A stretch of DNA of 64,000 nucleotides, from positions 62,001-126,000 of the forward strand of contig JAQBPO010000006.1 in the NCBI GenBank assembly GCA_028287465.1, read 5' to 3'. A program made the translations under genes and the position numbers. This document shows, in pieces, positions 1 to 9,043 of this stretch; position 1 is the first letter of the stretch; the number at the start of each line of letters is the position of its first letter. The DNA comes from Fibrobacterota bacterium. GTDB taxonomy: Bacteria; Fibrobacterota; Fibrobacteria; UBA11236. The notes beneath the pieces were generated by a model. The model saw only the letters and a list, made by a program, of their open reading frames with translations, did no database searches and had not been told where the DNA came from.

Positions 1-635
1 AAAAGGTAGGCGCCGCCCACGGGATTCCTGACCGCTTTGCCGATGCCGGGTTCCAGCCGCGTGGCGGCCGGTCGGGCCTGCACCCCGGAGAAGTCCACCT
101 GCACCTGCATCCGTTTGATGAGGGTAAGGGTCCGGGTCTTCTCGGACCAGAGGGCCAAGGGAACCTCCACCCCGCGAACGGGGGCGCCTCTCAGGAACCG
201 GATTCCGAAGTGGCGCGCGGCGAGGCCGGCGGCCTGGGCATAGAGTCCCGCATCGGGAAGGTATTCCGCCGTATTCGGCGTGGGGTTCTTGGGATAAGGG
301 GCGATTCCCTCCGGAACGTTGCGGGTTTCGGACTCGAGGATCCGGAAGGTCACGGTCGGAGGGGTGGGGCCGCCCAATACGTCAAAGCGGTAGACGGGGA
401 GATCCGGAGAGCCGGGCCGGCCCGAGACATGGCAACCCGGACAGGCGACCTGCATCCCCGGAGCCACGCCCACCGGACGCACGGTCTGGCCGGGGACATT
501 GAGCTCAAGGACCATGCGGCCTGGAACATCCTCAAGGACCTTTTCCGTGAGGCCCTTGGTGAAGGCGGGAAACGCGGACAGCAAGGTCAGCGATAAGGGG
601 AGCCATGATCCGATCCGCTTGCCGATGCCTGCCAT
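1..635 (-). CDS. Gingipain-type (C25) propeptide protein, N-terminal part, cut by window edge
   Basis: The first 211 residues read open on the minus strand from an ATG at 635 to the window edge. A GGAG ribosome site lies five bases before the start. The N-terminus is a signal peptide (basic GKR, then a hydrophobic stretch ending near residue 30). What follows resembles the propeptide of C25 (gingipain-like) proteases: a GRPGSPDLPVYRF segment of the GxPxLPV kind, then a YLPDAGLYAQAAG stretch and beta-rich sequence. The family is exported and often cell-surface linked through type IX secretion. The catalytic domain would lie outside the window, so protease activity cannot be judged; non-protease proteins with the same propeptide exist. 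A CPGCH string near residue 66 looks like a haem site but sits inside the propeptide fold and is probably chance. Confidence 0.6.
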   Translation of the reverse strand, partial: MAGIGKRIGSWLPLSLTLLSAFPAFTKGLTEKVLEDVPGRMVLELNVPGQTVRPVGVAPGMQVACPGCHVSGRPGSPDLPVYRFDVLGGPTPPTVTFRILESETRNVPEGIAPYPKNPTPNTAEYLPDAGLYAQAAGLAARHFGIRFLRGAPVRGVEVPLALWSEKTRTLTLIKRMQVQVDFSGVQARPAATRLEPGIGKAVRNPVGGAYL

Positions 636-795
636 GTGTCTCCGCCGGCATCGTTGCCGATTGCAATATGGGTCCGAAATGGCGTATAGACCCGGCAAGG
701 CGTACACGCCCGAAAGGCGAAAATCCGTCCAATATACTTACAAAGTAGGCGGGGCCGGGAAAAGCGGGACTACGGGATCTTGAGGCGGAAAGCCC

Positions 796-1710
796 CTACT
801 TCCACATGAAAAACGTACCCTGGCGGACCGAGGGCAGCCACTCCTGGGCCGCCTGGGCCAGGGAACCCAGGGGCGTTTCCGTTTTGGAGTCGAAAAGGGT
901 CTCCAGCCGGGACTTGCTGGGCGGTTCCTTGACCACGATGGGTTCGCCTTCGAGCTTCGCCAGGCCCACCAGATAGCTTTCTGCTTCACGGTACCCGCCC
1001 AGGGTATCGACCAGGCCGTAATCCCTCGCCTGCTTGCCCGTCATGACCCGGCCGTCCGCTATCTTCAGCAGTTCGGACTTCTCGATCTTGCGGCTGGACA
1101 GGATATCGTCGATGAACTGGCCGTAGGTATTGTCGATGACGGATTGCAGGTAACGGATCTCGTCCGGGGACGGCGGACGGGAGAAATTGCCCACGTCCTT
1201 GAGCGCGCCGCTCTTCACGGTGTTCATCTTGACCCCCAACTTTTCCAACAGCTTTCCCGCTTCGGGGAACTGCAGGATCACCCCAATGCTCCCGGTCAGG
1301 GTGCCGGGATTGGCGAAAATGCGATCGCCGGCGAGCGAAATGTAGTAGCCGCCGGAAGCGGCCAGGTTGCCTTGGCTCACGACGATGGGCAGGCCCTTGG
1401 CCTTGAGCGCCCTGAGACCGGAGAAGATTTCCTGGGAGGCACCCACGGCGCCGCCGGGGGAATCGATGCGGAGCAGGACGCCTTTGCAGCTCTTGTCCTC
1501 GGAGATGCGGTGGATGCTTTCCATGTACCGGTCCGAGCCCATGATGGCCCCTTCCAGCTTGAGTTCGGTGATATGGGCGCGGCTTTCCTTGAGGCCGATG
1601 GCTCCTTGGGACATGTGGGAGAACATGCTCGCGACCGAACCCAGGAAGAAGAAGAAGGAGATGACCGCCAGAACGGACATTACGGCCATGATCTTGGCGA
1701 ATCGGGTCAT
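796..1710 (-). CDS. sppA: Signal peptide peptidase SppA, family S49 (short form)
   Basis: A 304-residue membrane serine protease that degrades leftover signal peptides. An N-terminal membrane anchor (about residues 7-28) precedes one S49 domain. The nucleophile is Ser119 in the GNLAASGGYY motif and the general base is probably Lys216 just before IADGRV, as in Bacillus SppA; the DSPGG strand (residues 83-87) and the TGSIGV segment are also present. The length fits the single-domain form, not the 600-residue E. coli enzyme. A GGAG ribosome site is six bases before the ATG. The gene starts 22 bases after the MltD-like gene, so the two are probably one operon for envelope maintenance. Confidence 0.9.
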   Translation of the reverse strand: MTRFAKIMAVMSVLAVISFFFFLGSVASMFSHMSQGAIGLKESRAHITELKLEGAIMGSDRYMESIHRISEDKSCKGVLLRIDSPGGAVGASQEIFSGLRALKAKGLPIVVSQGNLAASGGYYISLAGDRIFANPGTLTGSIGVILQFPEAGKLLEKLGVKMNTVKSGALKDVGNFSRPPSPDEIRYLQSVIDNTYGQFIDDILSSRKIEKSELLKIADGRVMTGKQARDYGLVDTLGGYREAESYLVGLAKLEGEPIVVKEPPSKSRLETLFDSKTETPLGSLAQAAQEWLPSVRQGTFFMWK

Positions 1711-1732
1711 TGGAATCTCCTGTTGGGAACGG

Positions 1733-4024
1733 TTATTTGACGCGGATCCGGGTGCCGGTCATGAGGACGGACGGCAATCTGCCGTTCAATTCCTTCAGCT
1801 TCTGCACCGTAGTGCGGTACTTGACGGAGATGTCCCAAAGACTGTCGCCGGCCTTGACCACGTAGTAGAGCTTCTCATCCTTGGCGGCCTTTTCCTTCGG
1901 CGCCGGGGAGGAGATGAATCCCGCCGAGGCGACGGGCGGCATCTTGGCGGCCCGGGTTTCCTTTTCCGTCGTCGGAGCATCCTCGTCGTCACCCTCGGAG
2001 TCGCCGGCGTCCGGCTTGGCCTTGGCGATCTTTTCAGGTTCGTTCCCGGCCTTGGGAGCCGCGTACTTCAGCTTCTGCCCTACCGTAATGCGATTGCCCT
2101 CAATGCCGTTCCACTGCCGCAGATCATCTTCGCTCACGCCCAGGGTGCGGGTGATGGAGTAGATGGTCTCCCCCGTCTCAACGGTATGCACGCCGAACTT
2201 GCCCGCGGGGGGCGCCGCCACCGTGGGCCCGCCGGACCCGTTGCGGCCGGATTCCGCCCTCGCATCCGCGTTCCGCCCGACGGCCGGCTCCGCGATTTCC
2301 GTCGCTTTGATTTCCGAGGCCTTGACCGGCTTTTCGCGCGCGATGAAGGCCACGGCGGGCTCGCGGTGGCTTTCCGGCTCGTCGCCGATGGAACCGCGCT
2401 GGGTCTTGCCGGACAGTTTCAGGCGCTGGCCGGCGCGGATCATGGAGCCCTTGCGCATGTTGTTGGCGGCCAGGAGCGACGAGACCGTGGTATTGAAACG
2501 ACGCGCGATATCGAACAGGTTGTCCCCCGATTTCACCCGGTAGGTCCCGCCCTTGAATTTCGTTTCGCGGGTGGAGACCTCGGCGATGTCCTGCTCAAGG
2601 TATTTTCCGGCGTCCTGCGGGGCCAGGGGAATCAACAGGCTTTGCCCCTTGGAAAGGCGGTTGCCCTTGATCTTGTTGGTGGCCTTGATGGCCGCCACCG
2701 AAACCCGGTACTTGGCGGCGATGGCGGAGATGTTCTCGCCCTTGCCTACGATATGGTGGCGCCAATTGACCAACTGGGTCTTGTCTAGCTGCTCATAGGC
2801 CTGGACGAAGGCGTCCCGGGTCCCGGTAGGCAGGTAAAGGGTATGGGCGACGCGGTTGGGGGGCGTGCACCAACGGCGGAGGGAAGGGTTCAGGGAAAGG
2901 ACCGTGTCCTCGCTTACGCCTGCGGACTTGGCGATGGTGGCGATGGTGAGGCAATGGGTCACGGTGACGGTATCGAAGGAGATGGCGGGCTCGGGCTTGT
3001 CGATCACGAAGCCGTACCGCTCCGGGTTGTTTCCGATGATCATGGCCGCCAGGATCTTGGGGACGTAGAATTTCGTCTCCTGGGGCAAGGGCATGTCCCA
3101 ATATCCCCGTGAGGAGTCCTGTTGCAGGTAGCGCCGGATCTTTCCCTCGCCGCAGTTATAGGCGGCCATGGCCATGTGCCAATCGTGGAACTCGTCGTGG
3201 AGGTCCCCGAGGTATTCAAGGGCGGCGTCCGTGGCCAACATGGGATCGCGGCGCGGATCGTACCACCAGTCGTCCTGGAGCCCGTAGCGTCGGCCCGTAC
3301 CGCTTATGAATTGCCACATGCCGCTGGCCGAGGCCTTGGACCAGGCCTTGGGATTGAATCCGCTTTCCACCATGGCCAGATAGAGCAGGTCCTTGGGCAT
3401 CCCACGCTCTTCCAGTTTTTTGCCGACCAGGGCCTCGTAGCGGGACTTTCGGGAGAGCCATTTGGTGAAATACCCCCGGCCGGGCCCCATGAAAACCGCC
3501 ATGGCCTGCAGGATCTTCGGGTGCAGGGGGGACATCAGGGGCAAGGTGTAGTTCTTGGGATCGATCTGATGGGTGATGGAATCCATGGCCTTGACCGAGG
3601 AATCCGGGACCTCTTCCATCTCTTCGTTGAATTGGGCGGTCCAGGGCACGGGCTGGCCCATCTGGCTGGTCATGGCCACGGTGAAGACCAGCATCTTCTG
3701 GACGCTGTCCCGGTAGGAGCGCGCATGGGCGTACACGCTCGGGCTCAGGGAATCGGTGGATTCCAGGGCGGAAAGCCGGATCAGGGCGCTGTCGAAATTC
3801 TCCCCGGCCTGGAACCAGAGGGAATCCTTGAGGCCTTCCTGGCCCAGGTTCACGAATTCGTTCACCTCGGAGAAAAGCATCTCCTCTTCGGGGACCAGGC
3901 CGGGTACCTTGACGGCCGCGGCGGAATCGGCCTGGGAGACCGGACCGGGGGCCGCCTTCGGCTTGGTTCCCGAGCATGCCGCAAGGCATCCCAGGACCGA
4001 AAGCAGGGCTAGGGTTTTTCTCAA
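1733..4024 (-). CDS. mltD: MltD-like lytic transglycosylase lipoprotein with LysM repeats
   Basis: 763 residues. The start is TTG at 4024 with GAGGCG upstream; there is no ATG at the front of the signal peptide. A lipobox (LAAC, Cys17) predicts a lipoprotein. An SLT domain sits at roughly residues 170-330: AMVESGFNPKAWSKASASG carries the catalytic Glu and is followed by GMWQFI and the AYNCGEGKI motif. The C-terminal half has four LysM peptidoglycan-binding repeats (YRVKSGDNLFDIA, HTVETGETIYSIT and YYVVKAGDSLWDIS are clear; the first, near HHIVGKGENISAIA, is also good) joined by charged linkers. It cleaves glycan strands in the periplasm. E. coli MltD is shorter with fewer LysM units. Confidence 0.9.
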   Translation of the reverse strand: MRKTLALLSVLGCLAACSGTKPKAAPGPVSQADSAAAVKVPGLVPEEEMLFSEVNEFVNLGQEGLKDSLWFQAGENFDSALIRLSALESTDSLSPSVYAHARSYRDSVQKMLVFTVAMTSQMGQPVPWTAQFNEEMEEVPDSSVKAMDSITHQIDPKNYTLPLMSPLHPKILQAMAVFMGPGRGYFTKWLSRKSRYEALVGKKLEERGMPKDLLYLAMVESGFNPKAWSKASASGMWQFISGTGRRYGLQDDWWYDPRRDPMLATDAALEYLGDLHDEFHDWHMAMAAYNCGEGKIRRYLQQDSSRGYWDMPLPQETKFYVPKILAAMIIGNNPERYGFVIDKPEPAISFDTVTVTHCLTIATIAKSAGVSEDTVLSLNPSLRRWCTPPNRVAHTLYLPTGTRDAFVQAYEQLDKTQLVNWRHHIVGKGENISAIAAKYRVSVAAIKATNKIKGNRLSKGQSLLIPLAPQDAGKYLEQDIAEVSTRETKFKGGTYRVKSGDNLFDIARRFNTTVSSLLAANNMRKGSMIRAGQRLKLSGKTQRGSIGDEPESHREPAVAFIAREKPVKASEIKATEIAEPAVGRNADARAESGRNGSGGPTVAAPPAGKFGVHTVETGETIYSITRTLGVSEDDLRQWNGIEGNRITVGQKLKYAAPKAGNEPEKIAKAKPDAGDSEGDDEDAPTTEKETRAAKMPPVASAGFISSPAPKEKAAKDEKLYYVVKAGDSLWDISVKYRTTVQKLKELNGRLPSVLMTGTRIRVK

Positions 4025-4146
4025 GGACGCCTCACGTCTTCCGGCTGGGCGACAGGGTATCAGGGTATGGCGACGTAGGCGATGTTGGTGATTGTAAGGC
4101 GGAAGCCCGGCGTACCAGGCATAAGGGCCCGTGGGACGGGGCCTCT

Positions 4147-4359
4147 CTACTCCTCGAAATCCAAATCCTCGGCGTAATCATTCCACATGTCTGTCTTTTT
4201 GAACTTGGGATTGTCGAAATCGACTTCTTCGTTTTCGTCTTCTTCCTCGTCGTCCTCGTCAACCTCGTCCTCTTCGTTCTCGAAGGGTTCCAAGTCATCG
4301 AAGTCGTCATGTTTCGGACGCCTGCCACAATCCCATCTGTCGGCATTCTCCAGCTTCAT
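4147..4359 (-). CDS. Small highly acidic protein of unknown function
   Basis: A 70-residue protein dominated by Glu and Asp (an almost unbroken acidic run at residues 28-47), with no signal peptide, Cys pair or membrane segment. No family is recognised. It is very likely real: AGGAGG lies seven bases before the ATG, and a near-consensus sigma-70 promoter is about 35 bases further up (TTGACA, 16 bases, TATATT). The composition suggests a soluble, disordered protein that might bind basic proteins, RNA-binding factors or divalent metal; that is inference only. It stands alone between the mltD-like gene and the TPR/TonB gene. Confidence 0.75.
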   Translation of the reverse strand: MKLENADRWDCGRRPKHDDFDDLEPFENEEDEVDEDDEEEDENEEVDFDNPKFKKTDMWNDYAEDLDFEE

Positions 4360-4393
4360 ACTGGCCTCCTACTATTTTATCATAATTTTTGCA

Positions 4394-4421
4394 AATATAT
4401 CTTGGGAACCAGGATTGTCAA
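4394..4421 (-). promoter_or_regulatory. Sigma-70 type promoter for the acidic small protein
   Basis: On the minus strand, -35 TTGACA (4416-4421) and -10 TATATT (4394-4399) are separated by 16 bases. The start site would fall near 4387, giving a leader of about 28 bases that contains AGGAGG. This is the best match to the consensus in the window. Confidence 0.7.
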
Positions 4422-4542
4422 GCTATTTATCGGACGCGGGCCGGCCTTTCTTGGCCAGAGAGTTTCAAACCCTGGATATGGGATTTGAGGTAAAGTAAAA
4501 AAATGCAAGAGGCGAAAACAACGCCAACCTTCTTCCCGGCCG

Positions 4543-6153
4543 TCATTGTTTGTTCACGAACTTCATCGGGAAGGAAACCGGGACGTCGCCATTTGCGTTG
4601 GGATCCTCGCGGAACCTCCATTTCCGGACGTTTTGAAGTATTTCCGAGCTGAATGCGGCATTGTCGATCGTACTCTTTTCATTCACCACGCGCGCTTCCT
4701 TCACGAGTCCCTTGGGGTCGATGAGGATGCGGATGGTCAGATTTCCCTCAAACACGATCCCTTTGCGCATGAATTTCTGGTAAAGGAACTCCAACTCGCC
4801 CTGATTGTTCTCGATGGTCCCGAAAATCGCCTCCTGCCGCAAGGGGTCGGCGGCGATCTTGGCGGCCGTATGCTTTATCCTGACATCCTGCTTCATCGTG
4901 GCCGCCACCTTCTCCGCATCGGCCTTTTCCGCCTTCGCCTTCTTTTCCTTATCCCCCTCCTGGCCCTTCAGGTCCCCCACATCGAGCTTATCCAGCTTTT
5001 CCAGGGCCATGGAGCCGTGGGAGCCCGTGGATGCGGCCACCTCCTCCGTAGGCGGCACGGTCCCCAGCCGGGTGTCCTTTGGCTTGGGCACGTCCAGGGA
5101 CTTCAGGCTGTTGATGAACTTGAAATCCTGGTACTTCTCCATCTTTTTCAGGGCCGACTTGGCCAGATCCTCGTCGTTGCTGTAGAATTTGCCCAGAACG
5201 TACAGGCGGCGATTGGCCTTCTTGGCCTCTTCGGAGTTGGGCGCGCTCTGGATGAGGGTGCGGTAGGTCAGCACCGCGTCGCTGTCCTGGCCCATTTCCT
5301 CCTGGGAGCGGGCGTACAGGTAGCGGCTTTGCAGCTTCTCGGCCGAATCCGACATTGGATTGGAGATCACCTTGGACAGGCTCTTGGCCGCTTCCGTATA
5401 GTTGGCCAACAGGAACAACTGGCGGCCAGCCTGGAAAGGCGCCTGCTTGCTTTCCTGGGCCAGGCGAACCTGGTCTTCCAGTCCTTGGGTCAGTTCCCTG
5501 AGCTTGATCGCCACGTGGGCTTCTTCGGATTCCGGAACCAGGCCGGCGGTCTTGGTGAAATCCTCCTTGGCCTTGCGGTACTCGCCCGTAAGGCTCGCGC
5601 AGAATCCGCGGTGCAGGAGCAGGGTGGCCGAAACCTCCGGTGAGAGGTTCTTTCCGGCCAATCCCTTGGAGTAGATCTCGATGGCCTTATCGTACTTGCG
5701 GGATCGTTCGAAGAAATAGGCGGCCTCCAGGTCCTGCTGCACCATGCTCGGCACGGCCATCTTGGCCTTCTTCTTCCCCAACACGAACCCCACGGCCCCG
5801 ATGGCGACGCCGATGACCTTGGACTTGATCCCCTCCTGCCTGTTTTCGGTCACCAGCAGCTTGCCGGAGGCCAGGGATTGCATCTTGAGCTCGAGCGCGG
5901 TCTCATCCTCTTCGGGCTGGCTCTGGCGCTGCTTGATGAGCTCGAAGCGCGCCAGCATGTTCAGGGCATGGCTGGAATTGGAGGTCTGGGAAAGGGTTTC
6001 CATCGCCCGGTTGTACTCGTTCATGCGGTACTGGATGATGGCTTCATTGGTGTAAAGGGAGAACAGGATCAGCGCGACGATCAGGATGACGGGCCGGTAG
6101 GAGAACCACAGGTTCGAAATGGATGAGAATTGGGAGTTGCCGGAGGAGCTCAT
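4543..6153 (-). CDS. Membrane TPR protein with TonB/AgmX-like C-terminal domain
   Basis: 536 residues from the ATG at 6153, 17 bases after the diguanylate cyclase stop; the frame stays open further upstream only because it overlaps that gene. One membrane segment (WFSYRPVILIVALILFSLY, about residues 14-32) is followed by a periplasmic TPR region with helices such as AAYFFERSRKYDKAIEIYSKG, a charged linker, and a C-terminal domain (last 80 residues) with the GNLTIRILIDPKGLVKEARV and WRFREDP pattern of AgmX/PglI and TonB C-terminal domains. That fold usually contacts outer-membrane or periplasmic partners. No ExbB/ExbD genes are nearby, so energy transduction is unproven; a gliding or envelope-complex role is possible. 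Confidence 0.75.
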   Translation of the reverse strand: MSSSGNSQFSSISNLWFSYRPVILIVALILFSLYTNEAIIQYRMNEYNRAMETLSQTSNSSHALNMLARFELIKQRQSQPEEDETALELKMQSLASGKLLVTENRQEGIKSKVIGVAIGAVGFVLGKKKAKMAVPSMVQQDLEAAYFFERSRKYDKAIEIYSKGLAGKNLSPEVSATLLLHRGFCASLTGEYRKAKEDFTKTAGLVPESEEAHVAIKLRELTQGLEDQVRLAQESKQAPFQAGRQLFLLANYTEAAKSLSKVISNPMSDSAEKLQSRYLYARSQEEMGQDSDAVLTYRTLIQSAPNSEEAKKANRRLYVLGKFYSNDEDLAKSALKKMEKYQDFKFINSLKSLDVPKPKDTRLGTVPPTEEVAASTGSHGSMALEKLDKLDVGDLKGQEGDKEKKAKAEKADAEKVAATMKQDVRIKHTAAKIAADPLRQEAIFGTIENNQGELEFLYQKFMRKGIVFEGNLTIRILIDPKGLVKEARVVNEKSTIDNAAFSSEILQNVRKWRFREDPNANGDVPVSFPMKFVNKQ

Positions 6154-6170
6154 GTCAGGCGCATCCCGTT

Positions 6171-7484
6171 TCAATTCGTCCGCTTGTCGATGGCGTAGGA
6201 ACTTCCTTCCATCTTCTTCACGTACTTCTTCATTTCCGCGGCGATGGAAACCACCATGCGGTGATCCTCGCAGGCGCGGTAATGGTTGCTGGCCACCGCG
6301 AGGGAAATGGACATGAGCGGGAAGCGCATGCGCCGGCCCTGGCGATCCAGGGACTCGATGAAACCGGATTTCCCGTCCGCTTCGTTGTAGAACTGCTTGA
6401 TGTCGCTGTCGAACCCGGCCACGATGCCCTTGCAGACCTCTTCCCAGTTGGAATAATCCGTCACGATCACGAAATCGTCGCCGCCTTCGTGCCCGACGAA
6501 GGTGCCGGCGTTCCCGAAGCGCTTTGCCGCGTCCAGGAAGCAATCGCGCGTGTAGAGGATGGCATCGTCGCCCTTGGAGAAGCCGTACTTGTCGTTATAG
6601 GCCTTGAAGTTGTCCAAGTCACCGTAGATGACCGCGAACTCCTTCTTCTGGTGGATCATCTCGTCGATCTTCTTCACGATGACGTTGTTGCCCGGCAGGC
6701 CGGTCAGGGGATTGGCCCCCTTGGCCTCCTCGCGGATGCGCACCAGGCTCAGCATCATCTCCTTGAATGCGTTCGCGAGCAGTCCGATCTCGTCGTCCTG
6801 CTTGATGTCGATGGACTGGTTGAAGTCGCCCTTGGAAACCTCGTGGGTCACCTTCTCCAGTTTCGAGATCGGCACGATCACGATCTTGCGCAGGAACAGG
6901 GCGAAGATGAACTGGAGGAAAATGACGATGACGGTGACCAGCAGGCAGAGGCGCAGGAGCACGTTCTTCTCCGATTCTAGGCTCTTCACCTGGATCGGGA
7001 ATTTGCCCACGATGACCTCGCCCGACTTCAGGGCGAGCGGGATATAGAGATTGATCAGCCGTTCCTTGATGTGGATGTCGTGGTAGAACTCCTTGTCCTC
7101 CAGCTCGGATTTGGCGATGGCGCGGTTGATGACGATCTTCTCCTCGGCATCCGCCGGGACGGACTTGCCTTCGCCCCGATGGTAGAGGGTCTCCCCCTTT
7201 TCCGTGAATACCGTGAGCTCCCTGAAGCCGTCCTGGGCGGCGGCCTCGGCGATGCGCTTGTAGGCATCGGGATTGGTCTTGTCGGTGATGAGATCGCGCT
7301 GCTTGGCAAAAAGCTGCTTGAGGCGGACGGATTGGTTTTCCGAAATGAGCTGCTGGTTGCGCGTGATGAGGTCGCTCTGGTTCTCCCAGATGATGAAATT
7401 GAAGATCGAGGTGATTACGATGGTGAGGACGATGTACAGGATCGCCGTCTTGTACGACAGCGAGTTCCTTCGGATTCCAAGCAC
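6171..7484 (-). CDS. Membrane diguanylate cyclase (HAMP-GGDEF)
   Basis: 437 residues, GTG start at 7484 with GAGGT upstream. Two membrane helices (about residues 13-32 and 155-180) flank a periplasmic sensor region of roughly 120 residues. A HAMP linker (LEKVTHEVSKGDFNQSI) leads to a GGDEF domain. The signature is GGDDF, an accepted active variant; the upstream substrate-loop residues DLDNFKAYNDKYGF are intact. No RxxD inhibitory site is obvious right before the signature. It makes cyclic di-GMP from two GTP at the inner membrane. The kinase gene ends 7 bases upstream, so kinase, cyclase and TPR/TonB protein are probably co-transcribed. Confidence 0.88.
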   Translation of the reverse strand: MLGIRRNSLSYKTAILYIVLTIVITSIFNFIIWENQSDLITRNQQLISENQSVRLKQLFAKQRDLITDKTNPDAYKRIAEAAAQDGFRELTVFTEKGETLYHRGEGKSVPADAEEKIVINRAIAKSELEDKEFYHDIHIKERLINLYIPLALKSGEVIVGKFPIQVKSLESEKNVLLRLCLLVTVIVIFLQFIFALFLRKIVIVPISKLEKVTHEVSKGDFNQSIDIKQDDEIGLLANAFKEMMLSLVRIREEAKGANPLTGLPGNNVIVKKIDEMIHQKKEFAVIYGDLDNFKAYNDKYGFSKGDDAILYTRDCFLDAAKRFGNAGTFVGHEGGDDFVIVTDYSNWEEVCKGIVAGFDSDIKQFYNEADGKSGFIESLDRQGRRMRFPLMSISLAVASNHYRACEDHRMVVSIAAEMKKYVKKMEGSSYAIDKRTN

Positions 7485-7491
7485 TAAGACC

Positions 7492-9021
7492 TCAGTTGTT
7501 CCTTTGCCGCCGGTCGAATCCGACGATTCCCTGAAGTTTATCGAATAGTTCCTTCGGGGTGCAAGGCTTTTCTAGGAGCTCGAATCCCAGGTACCTGCGC
7601 ACTTCCTTGTCATCGTCCGTCATGGCGGAATTGATGAGCAGGGCGCAGCGCGCATCGGCGCTCAGGCCGGAAAGGCCGAGCAGGTAATAATCGCGGCCAA
7701 ATTCCTCAAACCCGGGCGCCTCGTTGATGAGGAGGAAGTCGAAACGCGGGAGCGGGGTCTTGTTCCAATCGCGTAACGGGGCCGCTACGTAATCCACCTG
7801 GAAATTGCCGAGTTCCACCTCCGCGGCCGCCTCTTTCAGGCCGGGCATGTCGCGGCCGAGGTCAAGGATCAGCAGGCGGCGCTGGGTCTGGCGCATGGCC
7901 GAGGACTTGCGCTTTTCCACGGGCAGATGGACGATGAAGACCGAACCCTTGTGGCGGGTGGATTCGACGAAGAGGCGGCCCCCGTGAAGCTCCACGAAGG
8001 ACTTGCTGATGGCGAGCCCCAGGCCATGCCCCTTCCCCGCCAGGTTGCTGCCCGCGCCGGTATGGAATTTCTCGAAGATCGCCTCAAGGTCGGCCGGCGC
8101 GATCCCGGGACCCGTGTCCTGGATGGAAAGCGCCAGCACGTTGTCCTGGGTCTTGGACCGCACAACGATACGGCCGTTGGCCTTGGTGAATTTGATCGCG
8201 TTACCGAGGATGTTGGAGAGCACGCGGCTCACCTTCTGGACGTCCAGGTACATGTCCTGCACCGGATCCAGGGAGGATTCGATGGTGATGTTCTTGGCGT
8301 TCGCGAGGCCGCGCAGGGATTGCACGGCCAGCTCCACTTCCTTGTTGAAGTCCACCCTTTCCAGCTTCAACTGGAGCTTTCCCGCCCCGATCTTGGCGGA
8401 ATCGAGCAGATCCGTGACCATGTCGATGAGGAACTGGCAATTGCGGTGGATGGTGCGGATGGGCTCCAGCTGGGAGGCCTGGAGGTTTCCCAGCACGCCT
8501 TCCATGAGGAGTTCCGCATAACAGATCATGGCGGCCAGAGGCGATCGCAGGTCATGCACGGCCATGTGGAGGAAATCGCTCTGGTGCTTGATGTTGTTGC
8601 CCTGGGACTCGATGCGGGCGCGCAAACGCTTGTTCACGATCTGCTGGGCCAGCAGCTTGGATTTCAGGGCCAGCAGGGCGGTGAGCCGGACGCGCAGGGA
8701 TGGGAGGGAATCCGGTCCTTCGGAGACCAGGGAATAGCCCATTTCGAAAAGGGAGACCTTTTCCTCGATTGAAAGGGTTTCCGGCGAGACCGCCACCGAA
8801 TTGGCCAACACGTAGAGGGCGTCCGCGTCCTTGTCCAACCGGGCGGGGAATTCCCGGGCGATGCGGGCGTCCACCAGGCATACCTGGCTGGAATCGGCGC
8901 CGGGCACGGTTTCCTTATCGGCGAAGGGGAACGCGTCCAATGCCTTGCGGTACCGCGCCTCCCAGGCGGGATCATCGCTGACGATCAGGAGTTTTGGGGG
9001 CTCGGCCGCACCGGTGCTCAA
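7492..9021 (-). CDS. Histidine kinase with degenerate receiver-like domains at both ends
   Basis: 509 residues. The start is TTG at 9021 with GAGGAGG eight bases upstream. Residues 1-130 look like a receiver fold (LLIVSDDP, then CLVDARIA) but lack a clear conserved Lys. A coiled stretch leads to an intact kinase core: H-box FLHMAVHDLRSPLAAM, then an HATPase domain with N box (LGNAIKFT), DTGPGIAP and GKGHGLGLAIS. Residues 385-500 form a second receiver-like domain, with FDFLLINEAP where the phospho-Asp strand should be and the LLEKPCTPKEL end retained. It has no membrane segment. With the cyclase next door it may tune c-di-GMP output through protein contacts instead of normal phosphorelay; that is inference. 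Confidence 0.8.
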   Translation of the reverse strand: MSTGAAEPPKLLIVSDDPAWEARYRKALDAFPFADKETVPGADSSQVCLVDARIAREFPARLDKDADALYVLANSVAVSPETLSIEEKVSLFEMGYSLVSEGPDSLPSLRVRLTALLALKSKLLAQQIVNKRLRARIESQGNNIKHQSDFLHMAVHDLRSPLAAMICYAELLMEGVLGNLQASQLEPIRTIHRNCQFLIDMVTDLLDSAKIGAGKLQLKLERVDFNKEVELAVQSLRGLANAKNITIESSLDPVQDMYLDVQKVSRVLSNILGNAIKFTKANGRIVVRSKTQDNVLALSIQDTGPGIAPADLEAIFEKFHTGAGSNLAGKGHGLGLAISKSFVELHGGRLFVESTRHKGSVFIVHLPVEKRKSSAMRQTQRRLLILDLGRDMPGLKEAAAEVELGNFQVDYVAAPLRDWNKTPLPRFDFLLINEAPGFEEFGRDYYLLGLSGLSADARCALLINSAMTDDDKEVRRYLGFELLEKPCTPKELFDKLQGIVGFDRRQRNN

Positions 9022-9043
9022 TCGAGAATCCTCCTCACGGCCT

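Noticed and set aside
431-445. CxxCH haem-binding motif (CPGCH) in the first protein
   Set aside because: It sits inside a propeptide-like region, occurs once, and no cytochrome features follow.
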